From positions 3,720,001-3,784,000 of the forward strand of contig JAVTVJ010000068.1 in NCBI GenBank assembly GCA_034509425.1: DNA of 64,000 nucleotides, in the 5' to 3' direction. The notes beneath the pieces are model-generated. The model saw only the letters and a program-made list of their open reading frames with translations. It did no database searches and had not been told where the DNA came from. Position 1 is the stretch's first letter. Each line of letters begins with the position of its first letter. The position numbers and the translations under genes are program-made. This stretch comes from Eopsaltria australis. Lineage: Eukaryota; Chordata; Aves; Passeriformes; Petroicidae. Positions 1-14,400 of the stretch are shown piece by piece.

Positions 1-1118
1 AGAATAACAGAAATGCAAAACCTCTGCATTCCAGCACTCTTACAGAGAGCTTCAGTGAATAAATAATCTGCTTCCTCCACTAATGCTATGAAGCTATTGT
101 TTGGTGTCTCTGTAGGAAATAGTTTAATCTGCTCATAAGCTTAAATTAATCTTTCCAAAAGAACGCATACTCATTCATCAGGAATTAGGCATTACACCTC
201 CATAGAGATAACACGAATTTTCAAGACAGAACACAGAATGCCTGAAAACAAAGAGATCCATTTTCCACTCCATGCTTGAGAAATATATGTGCATTATGCT
301 GCTTGAGGGACTCATCTCTATAAACCCCTGGTGCAGGTTTTTTTGGACCATTGAAGTCAGATTACCCATTTTTTTCTTTCTTCCTTGTCAGCTCCACAGT
401 CTTCCTTTTACTTGCTACAGAATGTGATGGTAGAAAGCAAAATGATTTGTAGTGCACTGCACTTTGTACAAGCAATGCTCAGCTGTGATATTGACTGGCA
501 TTTTAGAACAAGCTGGAATGAAAAGAATGTGAGCATAAGGTTGTTTAAGCCAAGCTGGGATGCAGCCAGCTCTGCTCATGAGGAGTTCACACGAGCTCTT
601 CTCATGTGAAAGCTGACTTCCAAATTAAGTCAGATGAACTGTTAGTGAGAAGCAATGAAAGGGAGCCCACCGTCATTAGCCCAGGTGTAGATGTGCATGT
701 AGCATGAAGTGAAAGATAAATTATTTAAATCCCACCCAGAGAGTGTGCCCTTCCACCACCTGAGGAAGAAGGCAATCTCACTGGGAAATGTAGCAGCTGG
801 ATGAGAGCAGAGTGCCACACACTGGACAGCACATCACAGGTAAGGCTCTAGAAAGGGGCTAGATTTCTTCTGAGTCTCCAGCAACAACAGAGACTCTTTC
901 CAAAGTTATAATCCCAAGGCTCACATTCTTTGCATTATGTGGGACTCTTAAAAATCCTCTAATCTCACATTCATTAAAGAGTATTGACCCTTCTAGTGTT
1001 TTAGCAACTTGGATTAGTTTATCCTTAAAGAGGCAGAGTGCTCATTCATACAAGGCCGAGAGAGAGAAAACATCCTCAGTAAACAAGGAAGAAAATATAG
1101 CAAAAGCAGTGACTGTAC
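1..1118 (-). other. CLTRN intron 4 (partial)
   Basis: AT-rich sequence following the exon 4 donor. I looked on the minus strand for the next collectrin exon and for the membrane span and found neither. No repeat was recognised. Confidence 0.6.
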
Positions 1119-1235
1119 CTGATGGCTGCCTCTACCTCGCTTCCAGGAACAGTTGTCACATTTTTGGAAGAATCTGTGACCACAAACCAAAAAGACACCC
1201 GATCTGTCACATTGCAGAGCAGCACATTGGAAATT
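1119..1235 (-). CDS. CLTRN: CLTRN coding exon 4
   Basis: 117 bp with a CTGCAG acceptor and a GTACAG donor. It completes the codon split with exon 3 (CA|A, Gln), then encodes ISNVLLCNVTDRVSFWFVVT and on to EVEAAI, and ends with two bases of the next codon. It carries both NVT glycosylation sequons. The next exon (RMNKNRINNAF-like in mammals) was not found in 1-1118 and should lie left of the window. Confidence 0.95.
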
Positions 1236-2404
1236 CTGCAGACAGTTAAAACAAAAATCATCATTAAAGAAGCATAGAAGGAATTGCTGAAATAGTTTAG
1301 ATTTTCTTTAAATATTGATCTTACCTAAGGGGGAAAAAAATCTTATTTTTAAGAAGTTAACAGTTAATACTCAAGAAAGAAATACGACTCACAGCATTTC
1401 CCATTTCCCAATATGTTTTTAAAGACAACAAGCTGATGAAGACCAAATGAGTCTTCAAATGAATTTCTAAATCTATTACGAACTTGCATGGTCCTGGATG
1501 TACATTTAGTGAATCAAATGGAAAAATACATATTTGAATAACAACCATCATTGGCTGTGACAAAGGCCACATAATGGAGCAAATGCCTTGGTGAACTAAG
1601 AGTTCTGGTTTTGACAGCAAATACCACAGGAACCAGTCAGTGAGAATTGCCCACGTGACTGTCAAGTGTGTGCAGTTCTTCTGCAAGATATGTTTGTGGG
1701 AGAGAAGATCAGTGGAATTGATGTTATTCTTTTTGACATCTTTCTTCACAGAGCCAGGCACAGAGGGGAGGGAACAAGCTAAATTTAGTCATTCTACTGG
1801 CTCTGGTCTCTGCCCTTTAGCTTACGCTGTGTCAAATATTTATATTATCTATTTTAAAGGAAGATTGCTCAGCTTTATGTGAAGTTAGATGTGGAGGGGC
1901 ACAGGCAGGCAGCTTCTCAATGCATATTCTGCAAATAGTGTGCGAAATGCCTTTTAAACGCCTTTTTTTTCATATTCCTAATAGTAAATGGTAGAAACAT
2001 CAGAAAACTCTTACGGAATGACACAATCACGAGTCTTTAAGCAAAGGAAGTGCAGGCCGATCAATTTCAGGAACGTGACAGGGCCCGGGCGCGCCCCGCG
2101 CTCTGCTGGGCAGCGCCACCTGCCGGCCGCCGGCAGCACCGCCCCGGGCCCGCGGCAGCCGGGAGTGGCACTGGGGAGACTGGGGGAACTGGGGGGACTG
2201 GGGGGACTGGTGAGAGGGATGAGAAGGAGCACAAACGCCCGCGCCTGGGCATTCCCCATCCAGCCAGGGATCTGCTTGCAAGGCAGATCACTACCTCATT
2301 ATGGATATTTTGGAGAAATGTTTTACTTCCTGATGAAAGGTTTTTTTGAGTGATGTTTTGGGTGCCCCAGGTAGTGCAATATAGTTTTAAAGAGGTCTAT
2401 CATC

Positions 2405-2457
<53 letters not shown>

Positions 2458-5400
2458 CCTTATGGAAGCATAGAATAGCTTCAGCTGAAAAGGACCTTAG
2501 AGAGTTGTTCCAGCCCCACTGCCATAGGCAGTGAACCTCCCAGTAGACCAAGCTGCTCAGAACTCCATCCAGTCTGACTTTGCACACTGCCAGGGATGGG
2601 GAATCCACAGCTTCTCTGAGCAGTCTGTGCCAGTGAGTCACCACTGGTAAAGAATTTCTCCCTAATATCTGATCTAAAGCTACTCTCTTGCAGTTTGAAG
2701 ACATTCCCATTTGTCCTGTCACATGCCCTTGTCAAAAGTCTCTTTACATCTTTCTCGTAGGCTCCCTTCAGGTACAGGAAGGTGCTACAAGGTAACACCA
2801 GAGCTCTCTCTTTTCCAGGCTGAATAAACCAAATTGTCTCATCTTTCTCATCTCATCTTTTCCTGGCAGGAGAGGTGTGCCAGTCCTCTAATCATAGAAT
2901 CACAGAATATTCTGAATGGGAAGGGACCCACAGGATCATTAAGTCCAACTTTTTTGGGAGCAATCCATACAGGGATCGAAGTCACAACCTTGGCATTATT
3001 AGCACTATGCTCCAACCAGCTGAGCTGATTTCATTTTGGCTCTTAGGAGCTTGCTCCAACAGGTCCATGTCCTTCCAGTGCTGGGGACCCCAGAGCTGGA
3101 TGCAGCACTGCAGGTGGGGTCTCACCAGAGCAGAGCAGAGAGAGAGACAGAATCCCCTCTCTTGTCCTGCTGTCCACAGGGCTTTGGATGCAGCCCAGGA
3201 TGCAGTTGGCTTTCTGGGCTATAAGCACCCGTTCCAGAGAGATATGCAAAAAAATGGAAAGCAACGATTTTGCAGAGCCAAAATGACCACTTTTACCTCT
3301 CTAGAACAGTAACAATTTTGAGAGAATTTTTATGGCTAAAAGAGGAAAGCCATCCTCTGGAATTTGAAAAGATGTTCATATCAGTTTGCTGGCAACAGTC
3401 AGAAGATGAAAGCAGATTCATTCTTTGCAAAACAAAAGGAAAGCACAAAATTTACAGGAGAGGGGGAAAATGACTGCTTTTGGCTGGTGGCTGAGAAACT
3501 CTTGCTGACTTCACGGAATATCTAAAATTGTAACTGCAGAGAAAGTTTTCTATCTGGGCATTTATAACAGTAGGACCCAAAACTTCTGTTGCCAAAGTTC
3601 CTAAAGCTGCAGTTTCTGTGGTGCAATCAAAAACTGGGCCAGGTGGAAAATCTGAGTTGGTGTTGCCCTACAGATGTTCTTGAAATGGGGTAAGTGACGA
3701 AAGATCAATCCCCAAAGAGAAATATAAGTTGATCCCCAAAGAGAAAGATAAAGGTAGACAAGGATTGGCAGAACACCCTGACTTTCCTACCCTCATTCAA
3801 AGACCGTTCAAGCTAGGGTCTTCCCTAAAGTGCCAAGGTTTTCAGCATGAGACAAGGCAGTCAGTCACCATGGGGGTAGCATCTCTCTCTAGAACAAACA
3901 GCACTGAAACCAGGCGGAGCAAGGATTGCACTAGGACATGTAAATTTCGCTTATTTTCTTCTCTCTGTTGTTTCTAAAATCCTTCTTAATTACAAGCATC
4001 CAAACTTTGGCTTCACCACCACCACTTTTTCATCAGCGGAATCCAAATGCCATAAACCCTTCCAGGCCCCAAAGATAATAATCCCACTTATGAGAAGTTC
4101 AAAGGGGATGAGTAAACACCAAAACAGACTGGTTCAACAATGTGGCAATTTCTGTGCAGTGGTGTACTTTTTTTTTCTCTTATGCCATTTGCTTGCAGAT
4201 TTGATTCACAACACACAGAACCATTGCAACTATGCTGTCACACTGTATAGATCTGAGAAACCTGGTTTCTCCAGGCACTAATGAAGTGTATTTCTAAATA
4301 TAGATGTGGACATTTTTCTCTTTCCTTAGCAGTTGATAGACTTTTGACATGGGATTATAGGAGACCATTATCATCAAAATGACAAGATCCTGGTTCAGCC
4401 TTATGGCAACCATGGCAAAAGTCCAAAACTGCATTTCCTTTAATACACACAAACCCCGGTGAGTAGAGTGCAGGAAACCCTGGTAATTCCTTGGCCTGAA
4501 ACACCAGCATTGTTCCTTAACGAAGATTTAAACAACTGTTTAGGGGTAAGAAAGAGCTGTCAGAGTCAAAGGGAGCTGAGTGCCCACAATGGCTGTTAGC
4601 TCATGAAAGAACCACAGTCCCCAAGTCCCAGGTGCCTATCTCCAGCTCTCCCAAAAGCATCACGTCTCTTCCAACACAGGGCTCTGCAGCTGCTCCTGCA
4701 AAGGAACATCATTTTCTTCCCAGCAGCAATGGGATCATCTTGACTGAACAACTTTACTCCAGACTCTTATTTTGTTGTTCTAAATGGTCACAATATTTTT
4801 ACTATCAAAAAGCCTGTCTTAGGAAAATGGATAATGTTGATGAATTTTTTTCTGGTCACTTCGTAAGGAAAATTTCAGCTTTTTTTAAATCTATAAGTGG
4901 GGGGAAGATGTACCAAAAGTAGATACTGTTATTTGAATGAAAACAAATGTGTTGACATTCTTTCTGCTCTAAAGATTAACTAATCTCAGGCCCAAAAGAG
5001 ATGTATATTATTTCAAATGAGTCACAGATTAGAGAAACCAGGGTTACTAACACAGGCTACAGAAATAATTCATTAACACTGAGAGATCAAAGGTTGGCTT
5101 ACGTAGTTCATGACCATATCTATTGAGAATCAATTGAAAGGCCATATATAAAGCAAGAAATAAAGGGGTATTAATTCTCCACTAAAAAGTATTTATTTGT
5201 ATCTCTATTAATAGTTACTGAATAATTTGATTGATTGTACCTTTCTTCTGTTTTGTGCAAACTTGAAAATTTGACAAGCCTTTCAAACATTAAACGCTGC
5301 TTCATGATTTATTAAATTTCAGTTTGGAAATTAACTTTAGAGAACTTGACATGTAATGTGCAATCCTCCCCATTCTGTTCTGGGTCTCAGTGGTTACACA

Positions 5401-8400
5401 AAGGCAACAACAGCATCAACTGCTGTTTGCAGCATCACATTGAAATGCTTGATATCACAGGCTGGCTTTTATCCAGCTTCAGAAGCCTAACAAAAGGTGA
5501 CTTTGAATATCAAAAATGATGGGCCATACTGCAACAATGGTCATCCTGATCCATCAACCAAATTATTTTGGGGCCTGATACTGCTTGCTGAAGTTAATAG
5601 CACTTGTGTCTCGTGGAAGTTAGCTGTGGCTGTGAGTTACTTCAGGGCTGTGGGTGTGTTAGAAATTAATGGGATGTTAAAGGGGAGGTTTGTCACATCC
5701 TGGCTATGGCTACATGCATAGTTTATACCCTGGCAGAACCAGTATTTAGTTATGTAAAATAATAGGGATTTTTTCATAGGTTTTATTTTGACAAAAAAAC
5801 TTCAATTAACCAGATGCAAAATTTCTGTAAGTTTAGATGCTACCAGAATGCAACCACAGGCAATTTGCTTGTTCTTATATGACAGAATAATTGGTCATTG
5901 GTCTTCTACATCTCCTGAAGAAAATCTGTTGGCATTTCCCTGCAAAACTCATGAAGTGAAATGCAACTTGTTTGCCACCAGTGCAATGTAATTTATTTGC
6001 TACAAGCTCCTGCTTGTGCCTCCTTCTTCACCACAGTAAAGTCTCTTCACCAGCTCTGTCAGGGTGCTGTTCCTGTGCACAATGTGACGCTGTTCCCTCT
6101 GGGATGCTGGGTGCTCCCACATCTCCATGCCCACTGCAGAGGGGGTGGAGTGGGACTGCACTCCTTCCTCCCAGCTGCCAGCCACGAGAGTGGGGAAAGG
6201 AATGTGTTATTTCCAGGACATCTAACAGGATGGAGGCTTTCACAGCCTTCCAGCTCCCATGTAACAGGCAGATAATGTGAGGCATATTGGGAAGTTGATC
6301 TAGCCTCTCCATCACTAGACAGGGACTCTGAGGTCCCTTGGGATTTGGGAGAAATCTGTGCATAGGAAATTCCTCAGCCTGTTCCCTAGGAATTTGTGCC
6401 AGATCTCAGAGCTGCACAGCTATCCTTCAGGTGACATGCTGTCTGTAATGACCCCAAAGGTGTCTCTAAGTCCTACATGAGTTATCAGTTATACCTCCAA
6501 CATACACCCCAAGAGGGTTCCCAAGTTATACCCCATGAGAAAGTCTGATACCATCTTAAATAGAGGCAAAGATGCCCACAGCTACCTGATTCCAAATATT
6601 ATACTGACTTTCCTGACCAATTTAGTAGCATGGAATTATTGATGTGTGCAACATCACCTCCAAATTGGAGTAACACTGGCATCATCATATCTGTCCATAG
6701 AGAAAACTCTTTAGGTAGGAAGCTGAATTAATGAGTATAAACTCCATTATTACCCAGAGTGGGTAGAGATAACTGCCATTAAAACTTCTACTCTTCCATA
6801 CTGGCCTGATTTTTTCCCATTCCTGCAGCAACCTTATTTTAATCTGCAGAAAACCACAGTGCTTGAAGAGGAAAAAGATCACTTGCTTCTGACATAGGTT
6901 TTTTGCTGCTTGAAAACACCATGACTTTGAAGGAAGAGAATTATTTTTAAAAAGGATCCAGGACTAAAATAAGTACACAAAAGTGAATCTTTATGGATCA
7001 GATGCTGAATGAAAACTCTGGTGCCTTGAAAACCTGAGAAAAAGTTCTACATAATCATCTGTAATTAGCTTGTATCTTGAACTCATTTTTTAAAGTGTCA
7101 TTTTAATTGGGTTGAGTAGTACACTTGGCTGTTTCTGTTAAGCTTTATGTAACAGCTCTTTTGCTCAAAGGAGACCACTTCTGAGGAATAAAAATGAAAC
7201 AGCAGGAATCAAACACTCCTGACCCATGGAGAGAGAAACCCCCTTTTACTTAAGAGAAGTGCAGCAACCACACACAATCACAATAATCATAATGTGACTA
7301 AAGTTAACTAATATCATTTCCAGGTGAAATATGCTTCACCTGATGAAATAACAGCCTGGAGCAGTTTTATTTTTAAGTAAATTGAAACCCTTATCCTCAC
7401 TAGCCTACCAGAACCATCAATCTTTTGTTTCAGATTGAAAAAACAATGAAAAAATAATAGGCCTATGGAAATGCACCTACAAGGTTTTTCATTTAAAAAA
7501 GATAAGAACATTGTGAAAATACAGCTTGCTAAATGGTCGGTCTAATCTGGTATCTAATTTCATAGAGCAGCAAGGATCAGAAGCCTGAAAAGAATATTCA
7601 ATACCTCAGGGTAGATCTAATCCCAAAACCAATTAAAGGCTGATTTCTATCTGCACTGCAACTTCTGAAACTTCTTGATGGTCGGTAACTCCAGCGCTGT
7701 GGTATCAGGGATAGAAACGCCCAGCAGAGCACAGCACTGGCATAGTTATCCACCTCCCAGGACTCTGAGTCAGCTCATCCTCACCACACTGCTGAAGCTT
7801 CAAGGAGCTCTAACGAAGTGTGCACCAGAGCTGCTTACTGAAAGACCTGTGCTGCCTTTCTTGACCTCCCAGTGTGTCCCTTCACCTCCTCCCAGTCTCC
7901 AGGAGGTGTCAAATCTTACTGCTGCATTCTGCTGAAAGGGAACAGGCACCATCCCACTGGGATCCACAGCGATGTCACTTCACATCCACAGGGATACTGG
8001 TTCAAAGATTGAACATTGCTTAAGATGGAGACAGTGTGATGTTGAATATGTATCTGGGTGTCAGAAGTATACTGGAACAGCCTGCTTTTTGAATCTCTAT
8101 ATAATGATTTCTACAGCTCAGTACAACAGAGGACAGGTCACTACATGCAGCATTGTTAATATGTATAAGGCAAATCCAAGCAGATGCTTACTGAGTTGTG
8201 CTCTTGCTGGAATATCTTCTCATTGCAAAAGCCACCATTGCTTTGAAGAGGTACTCTTCATTAGCATCCCAGGCATACTGTAAAGGAAGATGGAAAATAA
8301 TTAGTTTCAGCACCAGTGCTGGCAGTACAGAGAGGGAAAAGAGTCACTGAACTTGAAATGCTGTATTGATCAAGAAAATGAATAAATTCTCCAGTTGTGC

Positions 8401-11400
8401 TAAGAAAATAAATGCCCATTATTCAGTATGGACAAAGGGAAAAAAATGTGCAGTATGAACTGTAATATAAATTCTACAAACTGCAAAGAATGTTTCCAGA
8501 AATTGACTTAACTGAATACTTCTAAAAGCTGATCAAACTGGAGATGTAAAGTTTATTATACCAAAGACTAGGCATATTACTAGAATTTTCCCCCCACAGC
8601 TGCATTCATGGCCTTGCCTCTTTTGCTGGAGAAACTCAGTTAAAGTAGAAGGTTTAAATCGACCCTCAAAGACTACTTGGCTCTGCTCAAAAATGATACA
8701 AAACCTCTTAATGTTGAAGGTGGTCTCCAGGAGCTGGACATCAGGACACCAGGAAATAAAATGAGATTGCAGCCTTATTATCCTGATCACAAGAAGACTC
8801 AACTATATTACAAATTATTATATTGCATGTGAGATAAAATAAAGAAAATAGCATCCTTACTACTTCGATAAGAATGTAGGCTCCAAAAACTGTTCTCTGT
8901 TGTCTTGATGAAAAATCATGCCTTCATAATTTAAGTTTTCTGAGACAGCTTCACTGGGTTCCCCTGGGCTTTCATTCACATATGCAATTCTAATGACTTG
9001 TAAGAACTGCATCTATTACATTTTTATAACAGGAGCTATGACTGAGGCATACTGATTGAATTTCTTCCCCTTTCAGCAGATTACAAAGATTATTAGTTTC
9101 TTGGAATTATATTAAGGGAGGTTAAAAACAGCTTTCTTCAGTCAGTCAGAACACAAATCTAGTCTTTAACTTTCAGCATTAAAAAAGTCTGCTCTGCAAA
9201 CATCCAAACCAGAAACCCAATGGTGTGGATCCTTAACTCTGTTGTCAACTTGGACCTACTTTTTCATGGTCCTTTATAACACATTCAAAAAACAGCAATG
9301 TCCATCAAAAAGCAGTAAATAGCATTGAAAATTCCAAACCTTAATTCTGGTTTTTAAATTCATTCTGATTTTGGGTGCATGGAGATGCAATCTCTCCACA
9401 AAAGAAAAAAAAAAAAAGACTCCAACTTCCAGGTATCTGCAGCCCTCATGTTGTACTGGCATCCTGTGGACTGGGAAATTAAACAGGGAAGGAGGCAGTC
9501 ATTGTAAGGGCAGAAAGTGATCCTGCTTATCATCCCTAGGTGAATGTTGAGTGAGTGAAATGGGCTCTCTGAGATGAGACAGGACAGGAAGAACAAAGCT
9601 GAGGAAGCAGACAACTTGAGCAGAATTAAAGTGCAGCTGCAGTGCTGAGAACCTGGGTTCTGAGTCACCACTCCTGCCTCGTGAATGAAGGGGGTTGTGA
9701 GCATACTGTGATAATGCTTGACCGCCTGGGAACTTAAACTGGGAAAAAAAAAAAACAAAAAAAACAGAGAGAAATTCTTTGGAAAAATTTATAAAAGACG
9801 GTGTTTTGATCCCACTGCACTGATGAAAACATGACACTAATGAGAGCAACTAGTATTAAAAGAGATCACATAGTAAAGGAATTAATACAGATGGGAGCCA
9901 TAGAACTATTTATCATCTTTTTAAAGATATCTGTATATAAACCATGAAGCACAATTTGCAGTACTAAAAGGGAAGATCTCTTTTTTCTGTGCGCGGCACT
10001 ATTGACTGAATCCCTACATGCCATCAGCAGTCTTTGAGAAAGGGTCCAAAAGGACAGGAAAAAAAATAATTTGTTAGCCAGTGGATTAAACCAGCTGTAA
10101 AGATAATTCAATCAGTTTTCTTGAAAATGGATAATGATGAAGTACACTCCATTTCATGCTCACATGGACACAAATACAATGTAGCACTATGAGTACATAT
10201 ACTCGGTCTGTTTATGTTTAGTGCAATGCATATATACATGCACAATTTGTCACAGCTCTCATAAGTAATGCAGTAGCCTGGCACTTCTTTAAGGTCAGAG
10301 TTACAAAAAGAGTATTTCAAAACAGGGAAAATAATTTGTAGTGAGGAATTCCAGGCCCAGTTGGAAGAGTACACACTTGAAAAGAGACAGAATAAACAGA
10401 AAACTGTGAGAAAGGGGGAAGGAGACTGGCAGAGAAAGCTCAGCAGAAATCAGGGGTCTGCCCAAGTTAGGAGAAGATATTGCTGACAGCCTTCTGGGCA
10501 GAAGGGCAAGGAGCCTCAAGAAAATGGAGACTAAACAGAAGTAGAGGAGATGGAAATGGCTGTGGGCTCCAGGTGAACAAGAACCTCTGCATGACTGCAC
10601 ATATGAATATACAAGGGGGAGGCAACATAATGAGGAGAAAAAGTAAGGCAAGAACAACTTTAAGTTAACAAACTGTATGAACTCAGGACAGCTGGGCATG
10701 AATTTCCAGGAAACAGTTTCTAACCAGCAGCTTTCTTTTTTTCAGAGGTGCAAAGAAACCTTGAATGATTTGGATTGGAAGGATCATCTAGTTCCAACTC
10801 CCCTGCCATGGGCAGGGACACCTTCCACTAGACCTAATTCATTCTACTACGGGGCTTTATCAGCTTCATTTTCATCCTCCAAATGCAAAGGCCTGGAGTG
10901 CAGATGATGACTGAGGATGTTCCTATGCAGTGCAGCTATCGATGCACACTTTCTGCTGCTCTGGAGGAAACATTAAATATCATTTGCAACCACACGCTGT
11001 AAACATAATTGTTATCAATGGAACACTACATGATGGTATCAGAACTATTACATTTACCATCTTCATTGCGCTACAAAGGAACCAACACAAAGACGTTGCC
11101 TCAGTTGCACTTACCATCCTTAACATGTTGAGGAGAAGGAGAATTGGACACAGCTGACTGTGAAAAGCAGTCTTAAATGCCTCTTACTGAATGAAGAAAA
11201 TTATGAGATAATACATGAAAGTACTCTAAAAGCCAAAATTTAAGATATGAGAATATAGTATTACAAGATTGCTCTGAGCAACCTGACCTCATTTCAGTGT
11301 TGACCCGGCTTTGAGTAGCAGAGGACTAGGGACCCTCCAAGATCTCTTCCCTCCTGAATGGTTTTGTGCTTAACTATACAGCCATTCAGACTGCAGGGTG

Positions 11401-14400
11401 GCTACAGACACACAGACACACTTCTGGATCCCATCTGGTGGCAAGACAGAAGGTGTATGTCAGCCTTTCTCCTCTTCATCCTCTATCCTGGAAGCAGTCT
11501 GAATACATGAGCCAGAAGGGAAGTGCACTTTCTACTTCACCTGGCTGCAGCCCCTGAGGTGCCAACTCTTCGACTCTTATGGTTAAAATGAGTGGTGACA
11601 CCAAGTTACACAGACTTGTCAGTGCTCATCACTTCTTCTCACTCTCTAGTTGCCTCTGTCCCTTTTGATTTAACTCTCTATCCCTCTGCTGACTCCATGA
11701 ACAGAAAGCAACTAGTGACTAGCAGCTATTCCAGAAGCCACTCATGAAGTCAAAACCATCCTCAGAGAGACTCATAAATCACCTTCCATTTAGGCCTACA
11801 GGCACCGTGTTTCCTCCCAGGGATCAGCAAACAACATCTCTGTCTAAGTACACCCATTATTTGCAAATAAAATGATAACGGCTGAATACCTACTGCATCA
11901 GAGCTGCTCTTTGCAGCTCCATTGTGATAAGAACTAAATAAATATACTAAATGGATCTCCCTGCCTTGGAGTACAGCTTACCTGGTGAACAAATGTAGAA
12001 CTGGTGTTCTGTTTTCATCAGCCTCACACACAGCGGATGGCATGCACTATACCATGTAAAAAGCTGCACCAACCTATTTCTTATGCTCCTGAATGTACAC
12101 TGGAGTAATCCTGCCACTCCTAGAGAAAAATTCCCACAGTATCAGGACTTTCTGTTATCATGGAGCTTGAAGTGACTTGGAAATGAACTAAGCTGACTGT
12201 GTCCTAATGTGACACAATGACAGTATTATACTTTTCTCTGCTAAAATAAATTAAAAAATAACACAAAGTAAAGTGTCCCAACATTTTTTAATGAAAATGA
12301 ATTTCATTTTCATAGTAGTTTCAGTTTTCCATTGGAGTCATTCGCAGAGAAGACTGCAATGGCTATGAAAAGGAACTACTACTACCTGTGTACTTAATAA
12401 ATTGTCTATTATTTGTGGGTGATTTTCTATGGCATCATACCACTTTCAGCAAGCTGTTGTTCTAAAATGCTGTTCTTGATTGTCCCATGCTTTGAGCTTT
12501 TTTGTTATATGAAACAAACTACTACAAAAAAAATAGATTCCTCAGTTATTGCTTTTTTCTTGCAATATAAAGTGCCTTCAAGGGTAATGATTTGTCTCAT
12601 ACCCTTTTTGAATGAAAAACAAAAAAAAATATAAATGATCGAACAATCCTTATTTTACTACAGCTGGAGAATTAAAAGGCACTAAAAAGGGCATTACTGG
12701 GAATGCTAATTTTTGGTTTTTGCTACTATGTTGAACCAAGATTAAATAAAAATATTAGAAGCTATCATGAAGAGGACCTTTGATAATAATTTTTCATATT
12801 TTCAGCCATAGTATCACACTATTTTTAATAATTAAAAAAAAAAAAAACAAACCCTAGGCTTGCATTACTGTTTAATTAAAGTCTCCCCCCAAGAGAACTG
12901 ACTTCAGTATGAATTTCCAGACATTTACTTTAGCAGGCATCTTCAATATTTCTTTGTACTTTGTCTGGTTTATGAAGTTACCAGTGAAATTTAGATCCCT
13001 GCTAATGTTAGCTTAAATTACCTGATCTTTCAGGGTAATTCTAGAACAGCTTCTACAGTCATAGGGAGTTTCTCATATCACCAGTCTTTTAAAGCATGTA
13101 ACTTATTGCTTTTTGTTTTCCAGGGCTCATAACATAATCAGACTTACACTGGACAGGATCATCCAGGATGTTTCATATCTAATTTTCCGCTGAGCCCTGT
13201 TAACCTGCTGCAGATTTGCTCTAAGTATTCAAAACTACTAACAAAGTACTGGGCTCTGACATATTAAATAGTGCCTTAGATCAAGAAGGACCACTCAGTC
13301 ATCTAATGTCCCAATCTCATACGTATCTCTCACTGCTCACACCAGTACTTCTACATTAAGCACAAAGATCTGAATTAAGCCAAAGCATTTCAGCCCTCAT
13401 GAGACAAGCCTGTGCACCACAGGCAGAGAAGAAAGGCCACTATCTGAAGCCCTCCATTAGCAGGGAATTGATGAGACATGCTTGAATGATCTCTACAGCT
13501 AATGCTTGTCTGAGAGCCTGATATAAAGTCCCATTTCATAAAGACCTAAAAATCTTTCCCTGCTTCTGTTCCCAGACATGCTTGACTTTACAATTAGCAC
13601 TCTTGAGCAGAAGTGCTTTTCCCAAAATACAGAGTTACATTTATGCAGCACTTCTCATGCATAAAGTGGAACACCCCTACTGCTTTTTCAGGGGAAAAAA
13701 AATCTTTGACAGAAAATTATCTTTATGAACAAGCGAGCTTATATTTCTCCTACAGAATGCCATTTTAAGGAGTAGGCCAGTCAAATGTCAAGAAATGGAT
13801 GCCTGGATCATGACTTGAGCAAACTATTACAGTTAACACTGTAGAACAAATTGTTTGTGTTGCCTTCAAAAATTTTACAGTAGATACTATTTCTATTTTG
13901 GCAGATATTGAGTTAGGAAGAATACATGAAGATATTTTACTTACTGCATTATCTCCCAAAGCTGTTTTGATACTAATCCGTACTTTGAAAGCATTCTGTG
14001 CATCTGGCACAAAGAGAAAAGAGCAAACATATATTGATAGTCAGTCAAAATAGGATTTCAAATCATTTACTTCCCTGATTATTTCACAAATGTCAGTTTC
14101 CAAATGTGCCTTAAATGATCACCCGCTTAGGAGAGCAGAAGTTACTTGCATGAAAAAAAGCCCTACAGAGTTTCAATGAGGTTTACCATGACCTCTTTAA
14201 ATGACATGAACTTCTATATTTAATTTGCAAACCCATAAAAGAACTGAAATCAATCTTCAAACTGAAGACAATCATTTAAAATAAACATCTGAGAAGTTGG
14301 CAGCTTTGTAGTCTAAACTGATAGCTACTTTACCTATAGAATCAGCTCCAAATCTTACCTGGCTTGCAGAGCTCAGCATGAGCAATGGCAACTACAGAGA

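Larger units (their letters stand above)
1236..8191 (-). other. CLTRN intron 3
   Basis: About 7 kb intron. It holds the GC-rich patch near 2.07-2.26 kb, a tetranucleotide microsatellite, and a reverse-oriented CR1 with a second CR1-like insert. A short duplication of ATCCCCAAAGAGAAA lies at 3708-3722 and 3732-3746. From 3.75 to 8.19 kb I see nothing beyond ordinary AT-rich intron. Confidence 0.7.
8278..13944 (-). other. CLTRN intron 2
   Basis: About 5.7 kb intron. It contains a small CR1 fragment near 10.75 kb, A-rich runs near 9.40, 9.73 and 12.84 kb, and a short perfect palindrome at 12291-12313. No exon-like coding sequence was recognised. Confidence 0.7.

Noticed and set aside
1357..1761. 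134-codon minus-strand frame in CLTRN intron 3
   Set aside because: No similarity recognised, no collectrin exon matches it, and it lies between confirmed exons with unrelated sequence.
1988..2353. 121-codon frame and several overlapping frames on both strands
   Set aside because: All are caused by the GC-rich patch in the CLTRN intron; the proteins have no recognisable features.
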